Source: Candidatus Cloacimonadota bacterium (GTDB lineage Bacteria; Cloacimonadota; Cloacimonadia; Cloacimonadales; Cloacimonadaceae). Taken from it: DNA of 36,282 bases. A program made the position numbers and the translations under genes. The stretch covers positions 1 to 36,282 of the forward strand of contig DAHVPC010000010.1 of the NCBI GenBank assembly GCA_027318475.1, written 5' to 3'. A model generated the notes under the pieces. It was given only the letters and a program-made list of their open reading frames with translations, did not search any database and was not told the origin of the DNA. Numbering within the stretch: position 1 is the first letter of the stretch; every line of letters starts with the position of its first letter. Below, piece after piece: positions 15,931-25,542 of the stretch.

Positions 15931-17160
15931 ATGAACACTAAGCAATTCATGCCGATTCTTATCCTTGCGCTGGCAGCAAGCTGCCTGCAGGCGGTTCCAC
16001 GCCGGTATGTGCTGGTGGAAATAGGGGCCAGCACAGGCTGTTCGCCATGCCAGGGTGCAGCCCGGGGAGCCCACGACCTACTTGTGAACGGACATCCGGC
16101 GGCCATCATTGAGAACTTCACCAACGCCCCCTTCGGCAACGTTTATTCTTCAGCCCGCAACACCTATTATGGGCTGACCGGCACTCCCACCGCCTGGTTT
16201 GACGGATTGAACCAACAGCTCGGCGGGAGTTCGAGCACTTCCATGTATTCCATCTACCTGCCCAAAGTGAACGCCCGCCTGGCGATTCCGGCGCATTACA
16301 CCATCAGCGCCAGCGGAACCGCCATGGGAAACCAGTACACTGCCAATGTAGTGGTTGCCAAGCCGGAGGCCGATTCGAACACCAACGTGGTCCTGCACGC
16401 CGCCGTTACGGAATCGAGCATTCCCTACACTTGGTATAGCCAGACGGAAGTGAACAGCACCAACCGCCTTATGATACCAAGCGCCAGCGGGACCCCGGTC
16501 AGCCTGACGACTGGAGGCCAGGTAACGATCCCCCTTAGTTTCACGCTCAACACCAGCTACAACGCCCACAACTGCGAACTGGTCCTCTGGCTGCAGAACA
16601 CGGTTTCCAAGGAAGTTCTCCAGTGTGAGAAATATCCCTTCGACTACCTTTACAAGGATTTCACCGCCACTCCAACCAGCGGAACGGCGCCCCTGCAGGT
16701 CCAATTCCAGAATTCCGCCACGGCGCTTGGACTGGCCGCGCATTGGGATTTCCAGAACGACGGTGTGTACGATTTCACCGGCAACAATCCGCAGCATACC
16801 TACACTGAGCCCGGAACCTGGACTGTGAAATACAAACTGACTTTCGGCACGCTGGCGGATTCGCTGGTCAAAACAGGCTACATCACCGTGAGCGCGCCAG
16901 TTCTGCCCCTGGCTCCCGCGAACATCCAATGCGTAAACAGCGGAGCCGACGTCCTGCTGAGTTGGGACCCCGTCACGCAGGACACAGCTGGCGGGCCGCT
17001 GACGCCCGATTACTACGAGGTCCTCTACAGCGCCGACCCCTCCGTGGATGCGAATGCTTGGACGCTGCTGACAACTGCCACGGGCCTCAGCGCTGTGGAC
17101 ACGGCAATCCTGAATTCCGCTCCGCAGCGATACTACCGGATCCGCGCCGTTAAGCTGTGA
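15931..17160 (+). CDS. Secreted Omp28/thioredoxin-fold protein with PKD and FnIII-like domains
   Basis: 409 aa from ATG 15931, which has AGGAG six bases upstream and starts the signal peptide (MNTKQFMPILILALAASCLQA). The track's extra 55 N-terminal codons are not real. The mature protein opens VLVEIGASTGCSPCQGAARGAHDLL with a CxxC pair (Cys37, Cys40) and continues IIENFTNAPFGNVYSSARNTYYGLTGTPTAWFDG, a thioredoxin fold with a cis-Pro-like TGTPT as in Omp28-related proteins. A PKD domain follows (about 250-325: AHWDFQNDGVYDFTGNNPQHTYTEPGTWTVKYKL), then a C-terminal FnIII-like module ending YYRIRAVKL. Predicted to be exported and possibly redox-active. The C-terminal module resembles the ends of the two large proteases. 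Confidence 0.85.
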   Translation: MNTKQFMPILILALAASCLQAVPRRYVLVEIGASTGCSPCQGAARGAHDLLVNGHPAAIIENFTNAPFGNVYSSARNTYYGLTGTPTAWFDGLNQQLGGSSSTSMYSIYLPKVNARLAIPAHYTISASGTAMGNQYTANVVVAKPEADSNTNVVLHAAVTESSIPYTWYSQTEVNSTNRLMIPSASGTPVSLTTGGQVTIPLSFTLNTSYNAHNCELVLWLQNTVSKEVLQCEKYPFDYLYKDFTATPTSGTAPLQVQFQNSATALGLAAHWDFQNDGVYDFTGNNPQHTYTEPGTWTVKYKLTFGTLADSLVKTGYITVSAPVLPLAPANIQCVNSGADVLLSWDPVTQDTAGGPLTPDYYEVLYSADPSVDANAWTLLTTATGLSAVDTAILNSAPQRYYRIRAVKL

Positions 17161-17190
17161 GCGTGTTGTTGAGCCAAAATCCGGAATCTC

Positions 17191-18048
17191 ATGCAGGCTG
17201 AGCCACTGCGCAGGGTCCTGGCGGTCCACGACCTCTCTGGTTTCGGCCACACTTCGCTGCTGGCCGTGATCCCGCTGCTGAACAAACTCGGCATTCGGGT
17301 CTGCGCGCTGCCCACGGCGCTGCTTTCCGCCAATACTGATTTTCCCGGCTATCGCTGGACTGACCTCAGCGCGCAAATGGAAGGTCTGATCCGTCACTGG
17401 CAGGAGTTGGAACTGAGTTTTGACGCCATCGGAACAGGTTTTCTGGCTTCGGAAAGGCAGGCGGAACTGGTGGCGGAGGCGATCCACCGTTTGCGCGGCG
17501 CCAGCACTCTGGTGCTAGTGGATCCCGTTATGGGCGATAATGGTAGCTTGTATAAATGCTTCGGCCCGGCCATGATTCCCGCCCTGCGTTCTTTGACGGC
17601 CCTGGCCGACGTGGTCACGCCGAATTATACCGAGGCGGCGTTGTTGGCCGGGGCGGATCCAAGGTCGCTTGCCGAGGAAGCCAGGATCCTGGATTGGTGC
17701 CGCGCCATCGGCGAACTGGGTCCGCGGCGCGTGATCGTGACCTCCGTTCCCGGAAGAGATCCGCAACGGCTGGAAGTGTTGTATTTCAGCGTGGCGGAGG
17801 ATTCACTCGCCCGCTTTCCTTTTCCCTCCGACGGCCAACCGCATCCCGGAGCTGGAGATTGTTTCTCCGCCTTGGTTCTGGGCGGGCTGGTCAATGGCTG
17901 CCAGGCCGGAACGGCGATCCGGGCAGCGGTCCAGATCATGAGCCGGGCAATCGGAATCGGCATTCCGCCTGTTTCAGACTGGCGTGAAGGCATCTGGCTG
18001 GAGCAGGTCCTCAGCTGGGATCTGCGCTCTTACTACTATCAGGATTGA
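17191..18048 (+). CDS. Pyridoxamine/pyridoxal kinase (PfkB-type)
   Basis: 285 aa. Phosphorylates pyridoxamine, pyridoxal or pyridoxine with ATP in vitamin B6 salvage. Typical blocks of the pyridoxamine-kinase branch: AVHDLSGFGHTSLLAVIPLLNKLGI (about 11-35), LPTALLSANTDFPGY, LVDPVMGDNGSLY (the metal/ATP block), ADVVTPNYTEAALLAG and PHPGAGDCFSALVLGG, in which Asp223 of GAGD is the catalytic base. The family often reads GTGD here, and Ala is tolerated. The start lacks a strong ribosome site (GGAAT nearby). It begins 30 bases after the Omp28-like gene and is 12 bases from the DUF486 gene, so the three may form one transcript. Confidence 0.92.
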   Translation: MQAEPLRRVLAVHDLSGFGHTSLLAVIPLLNKLGIRVCALPTALLSANTDFPGYRWTDLSAQMEGLIRHWQELELSFDAIGTGFLASERQAELVAEAIHRLRGASTLVLVDPVMGDNGSLYKCFGPAMIPALRSLTALADVVTPNYTEAALLAGADPRSLAEEARILDWCRAIGELGPRRVIVTSVPGRDPQRLEVLYFSVAEDSLARFPFPSDGQPHPGAGDCFSALVLGGLVNGCQAGTAIRAAVQIMSRAIGIGIPPVSDWREGIWLEQVLSWDLRSYYYQD

Positions 18049-18060
18049 ACCGCTTCCACT

Positions 18061-18390
18061 ATGAAAACCATCTTGCTGCTCAGCATTTCCAACATCTTCA
18101 TGACTTTCGCCTGGTACGGTCACCTCAAATACCGGAATTCCCCCCTGCTCACAGTGATTCTCATCTCCTGGGGCATCGCCTTTTTCGAATACTGCTTCCA
18201 GGTGCCGGCCAACCGGATCGGCTTTGGCACCTTCAGCGCGTATCAACTAAAGACTATCCAGGAAGTGATCACCCTGCTGGTGTTCAGCGTGTTTTCGGTG
18301 TTTTACCTCAAGGAGGAGTTCCGCTGGAACTACCTGGTGGGCTTCGTTCTGATAGTTGCCGCGGTGTTCTTTATCTTCAAGAAGTGGTGA
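18061..18390 (+). CDS. DUF486 (DMT-superfamily) small membrane protein
   Basis: 109 aa with four predicted membrane helices: ILLLSISNIFMTFAWYG, LLTVILISWGIAFFEYCF, VITLLVFSVFSVFYL and YLVGFVLIVAAVFFIF. The block RIGFGTFSAYQLKTIQEVITLLVF is characteristic of DUF486 proteins, which are related to small drug/metabolite transporters; no substrate is established. Full length for the family. No clear ribosome site, so it is probably coupled to the kinase gene just upstream. Confidence 0.9.
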   Translation: MKTILLLSISNIFMTFAWYGHLKYRNSPLLTVILISWGIAFFEYCFQVPANRIGFGTFSAYQLKTIQEVITLLVFSVFSVFYLKEEFRWNYLVGFVLIVAAVFFIFKKW

Positions 18391-18430
18391 GCCGCGCGGA
18401 GGCTTTTGGGACTGAGGGTAAGAGGTCTGG

Positions 18431-18517
18431 CCCCCATTATCATTGCGCCGTCATTGCGCGGTCATTACGGGTAAAGCGCGCAATGACCGCGCAATGACCG
18501 CGTATTGATCATGGGAG
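18431..18517. repeat. GC-rich palindromic element of 11-bp units
   Basis: Left arm: CCCCCAT then units TATCATTGCGC, CGTCATTGCGC, GGTCATTACGG. Centre GTAAAGC. Right arm: GCGCAATGACC, GCGCAATGACC, GCGTATTGATC then ATGGGAG. The arms are inverted repeats of each other, with three 11-bp units per side as in the elements at 9847 and 32345, but the unit sequence differs. It lies between the DUF486 gene and the terminator of the C25 protease gene and may also act as a transcription-end hairpin for the plus-strand genes, although no T-run follows. Confidence 0.8.
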
Positions 18518-18572
18518 CGGTCTGCGGGTATCGGATCTAACCGCCTCCTCCTATTATTTAACTTAATCCCAC

Positions 18573-18622
18573 AAAAAACCGCTTCCGCCAGACCGGCCAT
18601 CAGACCAGACCAGCGGAAGCGG
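18573..18622 (-). terminator. Rho-independent terminator of the C25 protease gene
   Basis: On the minus strand, a perfect 10-base stem CCGCTTCCGC / GCGGAAGCGG (18622-18613 and 18588-18579), closed by a 24-base loop, is followed directly by TTTTTTG (T-run 18578-18573). It begins about 33 bases after the TAA at 18655. The loop is longer than usual but contains further short pairing. Confidence 0.8.
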
Positions 18623-18654
18623 CTGCTAACTATTTCTATATGGGAGTTGATGCC

Positions 18655-21600
18655 TTACTTGGCAGGCGGATTGTTCACCGCCTGCACCCGGTAAAAGGCC
18701 CTATCGGTTACTTCGGTGTCCAGATAGGAGGTTTGCGTGGTTGTGGCGATCCAGGCGAAGGTTCCATAAGGATGGGAGGACCGGTAGATCATGTATTCGC
18801 TTGCGTTGGGAACGGCAGCCCAGGATAAGGTAAGGCCAGACGCTGATCCCACGACTTCGCCGACAACTGGTGTGGCCAGGGCGGTGAGGTTCACGGTGAC
18901 GGGAACGGTGTCCGAAACCTCGTCCATGCCATCGCTGACGGTGAAGGTGAGAGTTTCTGTCCCGAACCATCCGGGTGCCGCACTGAAGGTCACGACGAGG
19001 CCGTTAACGCCCACCAGAACGTTCGTATTGCCGCTATAGTCCAGGATCAGGGCCTGGTTGTTGGCGTCGTTCACATAGGGATCGAAATCGACCACGAGGC
19101 TGCCATCCATGTTGAAGGAGAAAGAATCAGGCAGCTCGATCGTCGACAGGCTGTTGTTGACCAGGAGCTCGATCGCTACTTCCAACTGGGGGTTGGCGGG
19201 ATCGTTGGTATCCACGAGGAGCGTTGTCTGGAAGTTGCCGGGTATCAATCCAGCGGCTGAGAAGGAACCGGTGATGAGTTGGTTTCCACCCGCGGGAATG
19301 GATCCTGTTAATGGGGCGGCGCTGAACCAGTTCACGGCCGGGGATTCGGCCAGGGTGAAGCTCAGGGCTTGGCCGCCGGTGTTGCTGATCGTGAACGAGT
19401 CCGTGCCTTGCTGGCCAAAGTCCAGGGTCGCGGAAAGCGTGGTTTCGTCCAGCGAGACCACAGGCGGGATGTAACCGGTTCCGGTGAGGTTGATGTACAT
19501 GACGGGATTGCCGCTGTCGTTGCTGTTGATCACCACATTGCCGTTGTAGGCTTGGGCTGCTGAGGGCGCGAAGGTGAGGCTATAGTTCTGGGACATGCCG
19601 GCAGCGATGGCAAAGGCAAGCGTGTTGCGTTCCGGGTTGGCTGTCCTGGCTCCGTTGACTGTTTGAGCCCGGGTTCCAGCCAATTCCGCGACGGTGTAGC
19701 CAGCCGGAGTGGTGATGCTGCCCGAAAGCTCGGCGGTACCGGAGTTCTGGATGGAGAACTGCTGGATGGCATTGCCTCCCACCACTACGTCTCCGAAGGG
19801 GATGGAGGCAGGATTCACGCTGATGTCCGGGCCGGTGACGATCGGCTGGAAAGCCAGCTTGACGTTGTAGCGCCGGTTAGCTTGGTAACCGCCCGTGAAG
19901 ACATTGGTCTGGTCAGCCACATCGCTGTAGGTAAAGCGGTATCCGCTGGTAACCGTTGTGTATTGCAGGGTTCCGGAGTAGTCCCAATCCTGAACCAGGT
20001 TGAAGGCGGTATCGATCAGGAGGTTGTCGGTTCCATTCCACTGGAAAGGAGTGGAGAAGCCCAGCATTTCGTATCCGCCGGGAGTTGGCATATACGAGGG
20101 GTTGCTGTATACTGTCACCAGATTGTCCGCGCTTTGCCAGACCGCGACGTTGGAGGCGGTCGTGTGCTTGATCCGGACGACGAAATCCGCCAGATTGTAG
20201 ATGGGGGCGGAGATCACGTTGAAGCCCAACTGGGTGATCAGGGCCGGCCCCACGATACCCGCGGCGTTAAGTTCCGCGGCTGTGTAGACCGACTGGCCGT
20301 GGTTGCTGCGGTCCGAAATGTTGATCGGGGCGTTTTGCGAAGTGGTGCTCACGGATGTTCCGGTTCCCAGGATCACGAAGGTGGTCTGATCCGGAGTTGC
20401 GGAGGCTGTGTTCGAGGGTTCGGATTCCCCGGTGGGATTTGCATAGACCGTGGTCACATGATAGGAGTAGGTCACACCGTTGGTCAATCCGCTATCCTGG
20501 TATGTTGTTCCGGCGAGGGTGGTGATCGGCGCTCCATCGCGATAAACGCGGTAACCGTCGATCGTGCGTTCGCTGGAACTGCCCAGAGTTAGCGCTGAAC
20601 GCCCATTGGCGGCGGTCCAGCTGAGATTTACCACCGACGCTCCGGCAACTGCTGTGAGGTTCGTAGGCGGATAGGCGTTGGGCGTGGCGGTCACGATGGG
20701 AGTGGGATCGGATTCACCATCAGGATACACTGCTGTCAGGAAATAGCCGTAACTGATTCCGTTGGTAACGGCGAGGTCGGTGTAGGCCAGGCCGGTCACA
20801 GTGGCTAGATATGTGGCGTTGCGGTAGACCTTGTAACTGGTGGGAACTCCGGAAGCAGGCTCCGACCAGGTCAGGCTTACTGATTGGTGGCTGGCTGCTG
20901 CGGCAAGGTTTTGCGGCGGCTGGAGAGCTTCGAAATCCGGGAAGATCTTGAGGCGCATGTTGGGCAGGTTGGGCGTTGCCAGCAGGTTGGTGGGCGGAGT
21001 ATAGTCGTCGCGGTTCTGGCGGGTTCGGCTTGGAGTGACCGGAGTATAGGTCCACAAGGGGTAATTGTTTATCCACTGTTGGTTGCCTTTCACGATGAGG
21101 ACGGCGAGGTTGGAAACGCCATCGTAGACAAACATCGGGCTTAAGTTCACTTCCATCCAGCCAGATGCTGCGTTGTTGGGGAAGGATCCGCTGTAAACCT
21201 GGGTGTAACCGGTCGTGCTGTAGTTTCCGGCAGAAATCGACGCGGCGGTTGTGTGTTTCATGTAGATGGTGACGGGAGTGATTGGATTGACATCGTCTCC
21301 GCTGGCTTTGTTGAAGGCGATGGCCTTGATCGTTCCGGCTGTGGTGAGTTCAGAAGCCAGGTAGATGGCCTCGTTGACGCAGTAGTTGTAGTAGCGGTCC
21401 AACGGATAGGATTGGGTGCTGGTGCCGTTCCCGATCAAGATCTGCAAAGGCGCTCCAACTTCGATCGTATTGGTGGCGCTGGCAGTCGTGGAACCGGCAA
21501 CCGCGTTGAAGTTCAGGTAAACCAGGGTTCCGTCCGTCATGGATGAGGAAGCGCTGATGCTGAAGGAGAGGGTTTCGTAGGCTCCAACTGCCAGAACGGG

Positions 21601-24600
21601 GAAACTGTCTGTGCCAGTATTGATCGTTATTCCCGGGGTTGAACAGGTCAGGATGGCTGAGCCAGCCGGAGAAGGGATCATGCCAACATTGTTCAGATGG
21701 ATGGTAACGGACGCGGTTTCGCCAGGATCGAGAATGCCGTTGTGATCGCCCACGGTATCGATTACAGTCATGTCGAGGAAAGAGAGTTCCGGCACCACGA
21801 CTTCCAAAGTGAAGGTGTAGGACCAGTTTCCAGTGGCGCTGCTGATATTGAGGGTGAAGGGGATCTCATGGCCGGCGGGACAGCTGGCCGAAACGCTCAC
21901 CGAGAAATTGGTGACTGGGTAGGCGTTACCTTGCGCCAGAATCGTTCCGTAAAAAGCGTTGGCATTGTTGACGGTCACATAGGGATCGGTGGAACTGAGC
22001 ACGGCGGCGACGTTGGTGGCATCCACCAGGCCGCGATTGCCCAGACGGATCGAGAGGGCTGAAGCTTCGCCCGGTTCCAGATAACCGTTGGAATTGGGAT
22101 CCTGCACAAGAACCTGCTCGATGGCGACGTAGGGGTAGTCCGGAATGAGCGGGCGGGTGGTGATGAACAGCGATTTCAGGCTGGAAAGGGGCGCTGCGGC
22201 TGTGGGATAGCTATTGTTGTAGGTATATTCCAAGCCGATGGTTTCGGTGTGGTCTTCGATGCCAATGGTGCAGTAGTTGCCGTGGGGATATTGGTCTCCA
22301 TCGCCTAGGTCGATGTTGTGGAAGTCCTTGTATTGCAGTTTGATCTGGCCGTCGCCGGTATGTGTGGGGTAAAACACCGGATCGTAGAGGATGGCCTGGA
22401 AGGTTTGCTGCGTGCTGCCATCATAACCAGAGATCATGTGGTACCATTCCACCACATAATAATGTTGCGCGGAGTTGTAGTAAGTGTACACATAGCTGGT
22501 GCCGGATACGATATCCAGGTCGTCCCACATCACAGCGATCATTGGGCTGGGACCGCCGGCATCGGGTAAACGCCAGTTGCGCCAGTCGGCATCGGAATGC
22601 TGACCGAAGGCGATGAAACCGTTGGAAGAGATGGAGGCCTGGGTGTAATTCACGCCGTAGTACTGGAAAGCGAAAGGCAGGTTGACTGTCGTGATCGCCA
22701 CTGCGCCCACCTGGTCGCCCTCATCAGAGGCGCTGCCTGGATCCGTCAGAGCCAATGCCGTACCGCTGCCTCCTTCTGCTGGAGCGATGCCGATCCATTG
22801 GTAGGTGGGGCACTGGTCGTAGCTTGTGTCGCCCTGGTCGAAAATGAAGTATCCATAAGCGTCCTGGCCCAGCGGATCGGTAACCGAAGTCTGGCCCAGC
22901 GTTACGGTGAAGGGGATCGTTTGAGAGAAGCCCGTGCTGTTGAACAGATACAGTTCCAGCGGGATGACCATGCCATCCAGGCAAGTGCTTCTGGCAAAGA
23001 TTGTAAATGTGTCGGTTGTGTTGGTAATGGTGGCGCCCTGGTTCACATCGCCCAAATAGGCCAGGGAATCCGGCACGGTGAAGAACATGTCTTGCGAGCG
23101 CAGTCTGGCGTTTACCCCGGTCAAACCAAGCAAGCCGGAATTGGTCATGGTAACGGTCATGGGGTATTGGTCGCCCGGATTGACTATGTTTCCGGTCGAA
23201 CCTTGGAATGTATAGGATTGCAACGTCAGTATGCCATTTCGAACCGAGACTGTGACGGGCAGGGTCCAGTTTCCGGCGCTGCTCTCCACAGCCCAGTCGA
23301 TGATGATCTGGTGTCCATTGGGGCAATCGCTGGCGATGCTGAAGATCACGGGATTGTCGCTCAGGCCGGTGCTACCGGGCGCGATGGAGTTGTATTCGAT
23401 GCGATCGGAACTGAGAATGGTTACCCAGGGATCGTTACAGGTGGCCGCAGCGCTGAGCAACAAGGTCGAAGTACTGGTGTTGTGCAGACTCACGTAGAGT
23501 TCGATCGTCTCGCCCGGATTGGCTTCGGCGTTCTCATTGCCGCTGGACTGTCCGCTGTTGTCGTCGTCCAGGATCATATCGTCGTACACGGCTCCACCTG
23601 CGCTATTGATGGTGATAGAGGACGCCGCGCTCTTGAAATCGTCCTTGCTGACAGTCAGGGTCAAACTCCCGGCCAGAGAATAAGTGTATCTGAGGAGGGC
23701 GCTGCCTGAGGCATCGGAAAAGGTGGTGAAATGGGCTCCGGAACTGTGCAGGAGTGTCACTGAAGCGCCCTCAACGGGGTTGTTGGCGGCGTCGCGCACG
23801 GTGACTTCCAGGCTGGTGTTGCCAGCGGGGACAGAAGACGGGGCGGTGATGCTGAACGTGTTAGGAATGCCAACGTAAACCCTGGCTGTGGGATCGCCGA
23901 TGATGTTGCAGAATCCGGCGAAATTGTAAGCCTGGGTGGCGTTGCTAACTCCATAGACAGCGTTCAAGTATAGTTTTCCGTAGAGCATTGCCTCGGCCAT
24001 GTCACGCATTTCCAAAGGATAAACGCCATGGAAGATGCCTACGTTAAGGCAGTTGTTCATCGGAGTGTGCGTGGAGGAGGTGGCCATTCCTATGGCAGTT
24101 ACGGAACCGCCCAACGCGGCTTCCGAACCATACCTGACGATGGATTCTGTAGTGGCGGTGCCGCCGCCCCAGGAACCGGTGTTGCAGGTGATGAACACCG
24201 CATGGAAAAGCCGGTATCCGTTGTTCAGGGAACCCATCGAGGAAGGCCAGCCGCTCATGCCAATGTAGCCGCGGTAATTGTAAAAAGCAACTCCATTAGG
24301 GGGATTGATGGCGGCATTGATGGTCGTCGAACTCGGGCTGGAGCCATACAGCTCTGTGTAGGTATAAGCAGGATTGACCAATGAGGCGGACTCATGGATG
24401 TACTGGTTGGTGTAGATGGTGGAGATACCAGAGGAGGAAGTGTCGCCGACCAACACCATTTTGTTCAGCCAGGAGGCTGTGCTGATATCCAGATTCTTTT
24501 CCAGGGAGTTGATCTTGGCCATGTAGTTGTTCATTTGTTCGGTGGATGAGACCGAGATTCTGCCGATGATCACATCTCCCAGGTTGTCACCGCCTGCCAG

Positions 24601-25542
24601 CCAGGTATAATAATAGTCCATATAGGTATTGTAAGTGGGGACCGCGATGGTGCCCGAATCGTCTCCTATCAGCACGATGTAGTCCGGCCGGGTGGAAAGG
24701 ACGTTATACTGGTTTTGTATATAGGTCTTGATCGCCGTGTAGGAAGTGCCGGCTGTGGCGGTGCTGACGGCGCTGACCAGGAAACCCCGCTGGCGCTTCC
24801 AAGCCACGTACTCGTTGACCTTGGCCAGGTAAGTGGCGTCGCTGTAATTGCCATAGATAACCAGCATTCTGGGGTTGGTGTAGTCGGTTTCGCGGTTCAT
24901 AAACTCGTCATAATTGATGATCAAGCCGCGGTAGATCCGCTCGAAGGAACTGGAATAATTCTGGGGAGGGGCGATCTCGTTGACGGAAGGCAGATCGTTG
25001 AAATCGATGCGGAAATCCATGCTTTCGCGCACGACCAGCTGTTTGTTGGCTTGATCGTATTGGAAGGGATAGATGTTAATGGCGACCACGCGGAAATCGC
25101 GGATCACTTGCGGCGTGGAGATCAGGACCTGGTCCGAGGGATACAGGCTGTGGCTGTATCTGCCCGCGGAACGTTCCCTGGCCAGGGAAGCGTCAAAATC
25201 TAGCTTGACCTTGTCCTGGTTTTGCTGCCGGCTGTCCAGCAGGTTGAGCGTTACGCCCCCGCTGTAAGGAATTGCCACCAGAGTGGTGAAGACCGGCAGG
25301 GTCTCCTCTTCGTCGATGAAGATATATTGGGCATCGGCGATGCTTATCTTCTGCAAGCTTTCGCCATCGCGCTCTACGTTTTCCAGCTTCCATTCCGGGA
25401 GTTCAAAGTGGAGTTGGATGCCGTCGCTGGTTGAGCGCGCGATGCTGAAGGACGCGGGTCCCGGCGTGTTTTGGGCAAACAGAACAGGGGGGACAAGTGA
25501 CACTATGGCCGCAATTATCCATATCAGCCTGATTGTTCTCAT
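18655..25542 (-). CDS. Large secreted gingipain-type (peptidase C25) multidomain protein
   Basis: 2,295 aa from ATG 25542 (GAGGAAG ribosome site; signal peptide MRTIRLIWIIAAIVSLVPPVLFA). The track start adds 61 unlikely codons. Order: C25 propeptide (about 25-205); C25 catalytic domain (about 210-560) with YIVLIGDDSG, GRISVSS, NYRGYIGMSGW and ITCNTGSW (Cys453); an Ig-like module (560-650); several CARDB-like domains; a propeller/nidogen-like region (about 885-1130: FAFQYYGVNYTQASISSNGFIAFG); a GNGTSTQSYPL domain (about 1366-1535); two FnIII (1536-1715); a VILGTGTS domain (1720-1898); choice-of-anchor-D domains; an Ig-like domain; and a final FnIII ending RAFYRVQAVNNPPAK. The expected catalytic His is Tyr426, so activity is uncertain. 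Its C-terminal half is homologous to that of the S8 protease upstream. Probably secreted by a T9SS-like route, although no FlgD-type tail is present. Confidence 0.87.
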   Translation of the reverse strand: MRTIRLIWIIAAIVSLVPPVLFAQNTPGPASFSIARSTSDGIQLHFELPEWKLENVERDGESLQKISIADAQYIFIDEEETLPVFTTLVAIPYSGGVTLNLLDSRQQNQDKVKLDFDASLARERSAGRYSHSLYPSDQVLISTPQVIRDFRVVAINIYPFQYDQANKQLVVRESMDFRIDFNDLPSVNEIAPPQNYSSSFERIYRGLIINYDEFMNRETDYTNPRMLVIYGNYSDATYLAKVNEYVAWKRQRGFLVSAVSTATAGTSYTAIKTYIQNQYNVLSTRPDYIVLIGDDSGTIAVPTYNTYMDYYYTWLAGGDNLGDVIIGRISVSSTEQMNNYMAKINSLEKNLDISTASWLNKMVLVGDTSSSGISTIYTNQYIHESASLVNPAYTYTELYGSSPSSTTINAAINPPNGVAFYNYRGYIGMSGWPSSMGSLNNGYRLFHAVFITCNTGSWGGGTATTESIVRYGSEAALGGSVTAIGMATSSTHTPMNNCLNVGIFHGVYPLEMRDMAEAMLYGKLYLNAVYGVSNATQAYNFAGFCNIIGDPTARVYVGIPNTFSITAPSSVPAGNTSLEVTVRDAANNPVEGASVTLLHSSGAHFTTFSDASGSALLRYTYSLAGSLTLTVSKDDFKSAASSITINSAGGAVYDDMILDDDNSGQSSGNENAEANPGETIELYVSLHNTSTSTLLLSAAATCNDPWVTILSSDRIEYNSIAPGSTGLSDNPVIFSIASDCPNGHQIIIDWAVESSAGNWTLPVTVSVRNGILTLQSYTFQGSTGNIVNPGDQYPMTVTMTNSGLLGLTGVNARLRSQDMFFTVPDSLAYLGDVNQGATITNTTDTFTIFARSTCLDGMVIPLELYLFNSTGFSQTIPFTVTLGQTSVTDPLGQDAYGYFIFDQGDTSYDQCPTYQWIGIAPAEGGSGTALALTDPGSASDEGDQVGAVAITTVNLPFAFQYYGVNYTQASISSNGFIAFGQHSDADWRNWRLPDAGGPSPMIAVMWDDLDIVSGTSYVYTYYNSAQHYYVVEWYHMISGYDGSTQQTFQAILYDPVFYPTHTGDGQIKLQYKDFHNIDLGDGDQYPHGNYCTIGIEDHTETIGLEYTYNNSYPTAAAPLSSLKSLFITTRPLIPDYPYVAIEQVLVQDPNSNGYLEPGEASALSIRLGNRGLVDATNVAAVLSSTDPYVTVNNANAFYGTILAQGNAYPVTNFSVSVSASCPAGHEIPFTLNISSATGNWSYTFTLEVVVPELSFLDMTVIDTVGDHNGILDPGETASVTIHLNNVGMIPSPAGSAILTCSTPGITINTGTDSFPVLAVGAYETLSFSISASSSMTDGTLVYLNFNAVAGSTTASATNTIEVGAPLQILIGNGTSTQSYPLDRYYNYCVNEAIYLASELTTAGTIKAIAFNKASGDDVNPITPVTIYMKHTTAASISAGNYSTTGYTQVYSGSFPNNAASGWMEVNLSPMFVYDGVSNLAVLIVKGNQQWINNYPLWTYTPVTPSRTRQNRDDYTPPTNLLATPNLPNMRLKIFPDFEALQPPQNLAAAASHQSVSLTWSEPASGVPTSYKVYRNATYLATVTGLAYTDLAVTNGISYGYFLTAVYPDGESDPTPIVTATPNAYPPTNLTAVAGASVVNLSWTAANGRSALTLGSSSERTIDGYRVYRDGAPITTLAGTTYQDSGLTNGVTYSYHVTTVYANPTGESEPSNTASATPDQTTFVILGTGTSVSTTSQNAPINISDRSNHGQSVYTAAELNAAGIVGPALITQLGFNVISAPIYNLADFVVRIKHTTASNVAVWQSADNLVTVYSNPSYMPTPGGYEMLGFSTPFQWNGTDNLLIDTAFNLVQDWDYSGTLQYTTVTSGYRFTYSDVADQTNVFTGGYQANRRYNVKLAFQPIVTGPDISVNPASIPFGDVVVGGNAIQQFSIQNSGTAELSGSITTPAGYTVAELAGTRAQTVNGARTANPERNTLAFAIAAGMSQNYSLTFAPSAAQAYNGNVVINSNDSGNPVMYINLTGTGYIPPVVSLDETTLSATLDFGQQGTDSFTISNTGGQALSFTLAESPAVNWFSAAPLTGSIPAGGNQLITGSFSAAGLIPGNFQTTLLVDTNDPANPQLEVAIELLVNNSLSTIELPDSFSFNMDGSLVVDFDPYVNDANNQALILDYSGNTNVLVGVNGLVVTFSAAPGWFGTETLTFTVSDGMDEVSDTVPVTVNLTALATPVVGEVVGSASGLTLSWAAVPNASEYMIYRSSHPYGTFAWIATTTQTSYLDTEVTDRAFYRVQAVNNPPAK

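Noticed and set aside
16150-17487. 445-codon minus-strand ORF over the Omp28-like gene and kinase start
   Set aside because: Overlaps two clear plus-strand genes; its translation has no motifs and is rich in Arg/Gln/Gly, as expected for a complementary frame.
22597-23709. 370-codon plus-strand ORF inside the C25 protease gene
   Set aside because: Antisense shadow of FnIII/CARDB-like coding sequence; no ribosome site, domain or plausible composition.
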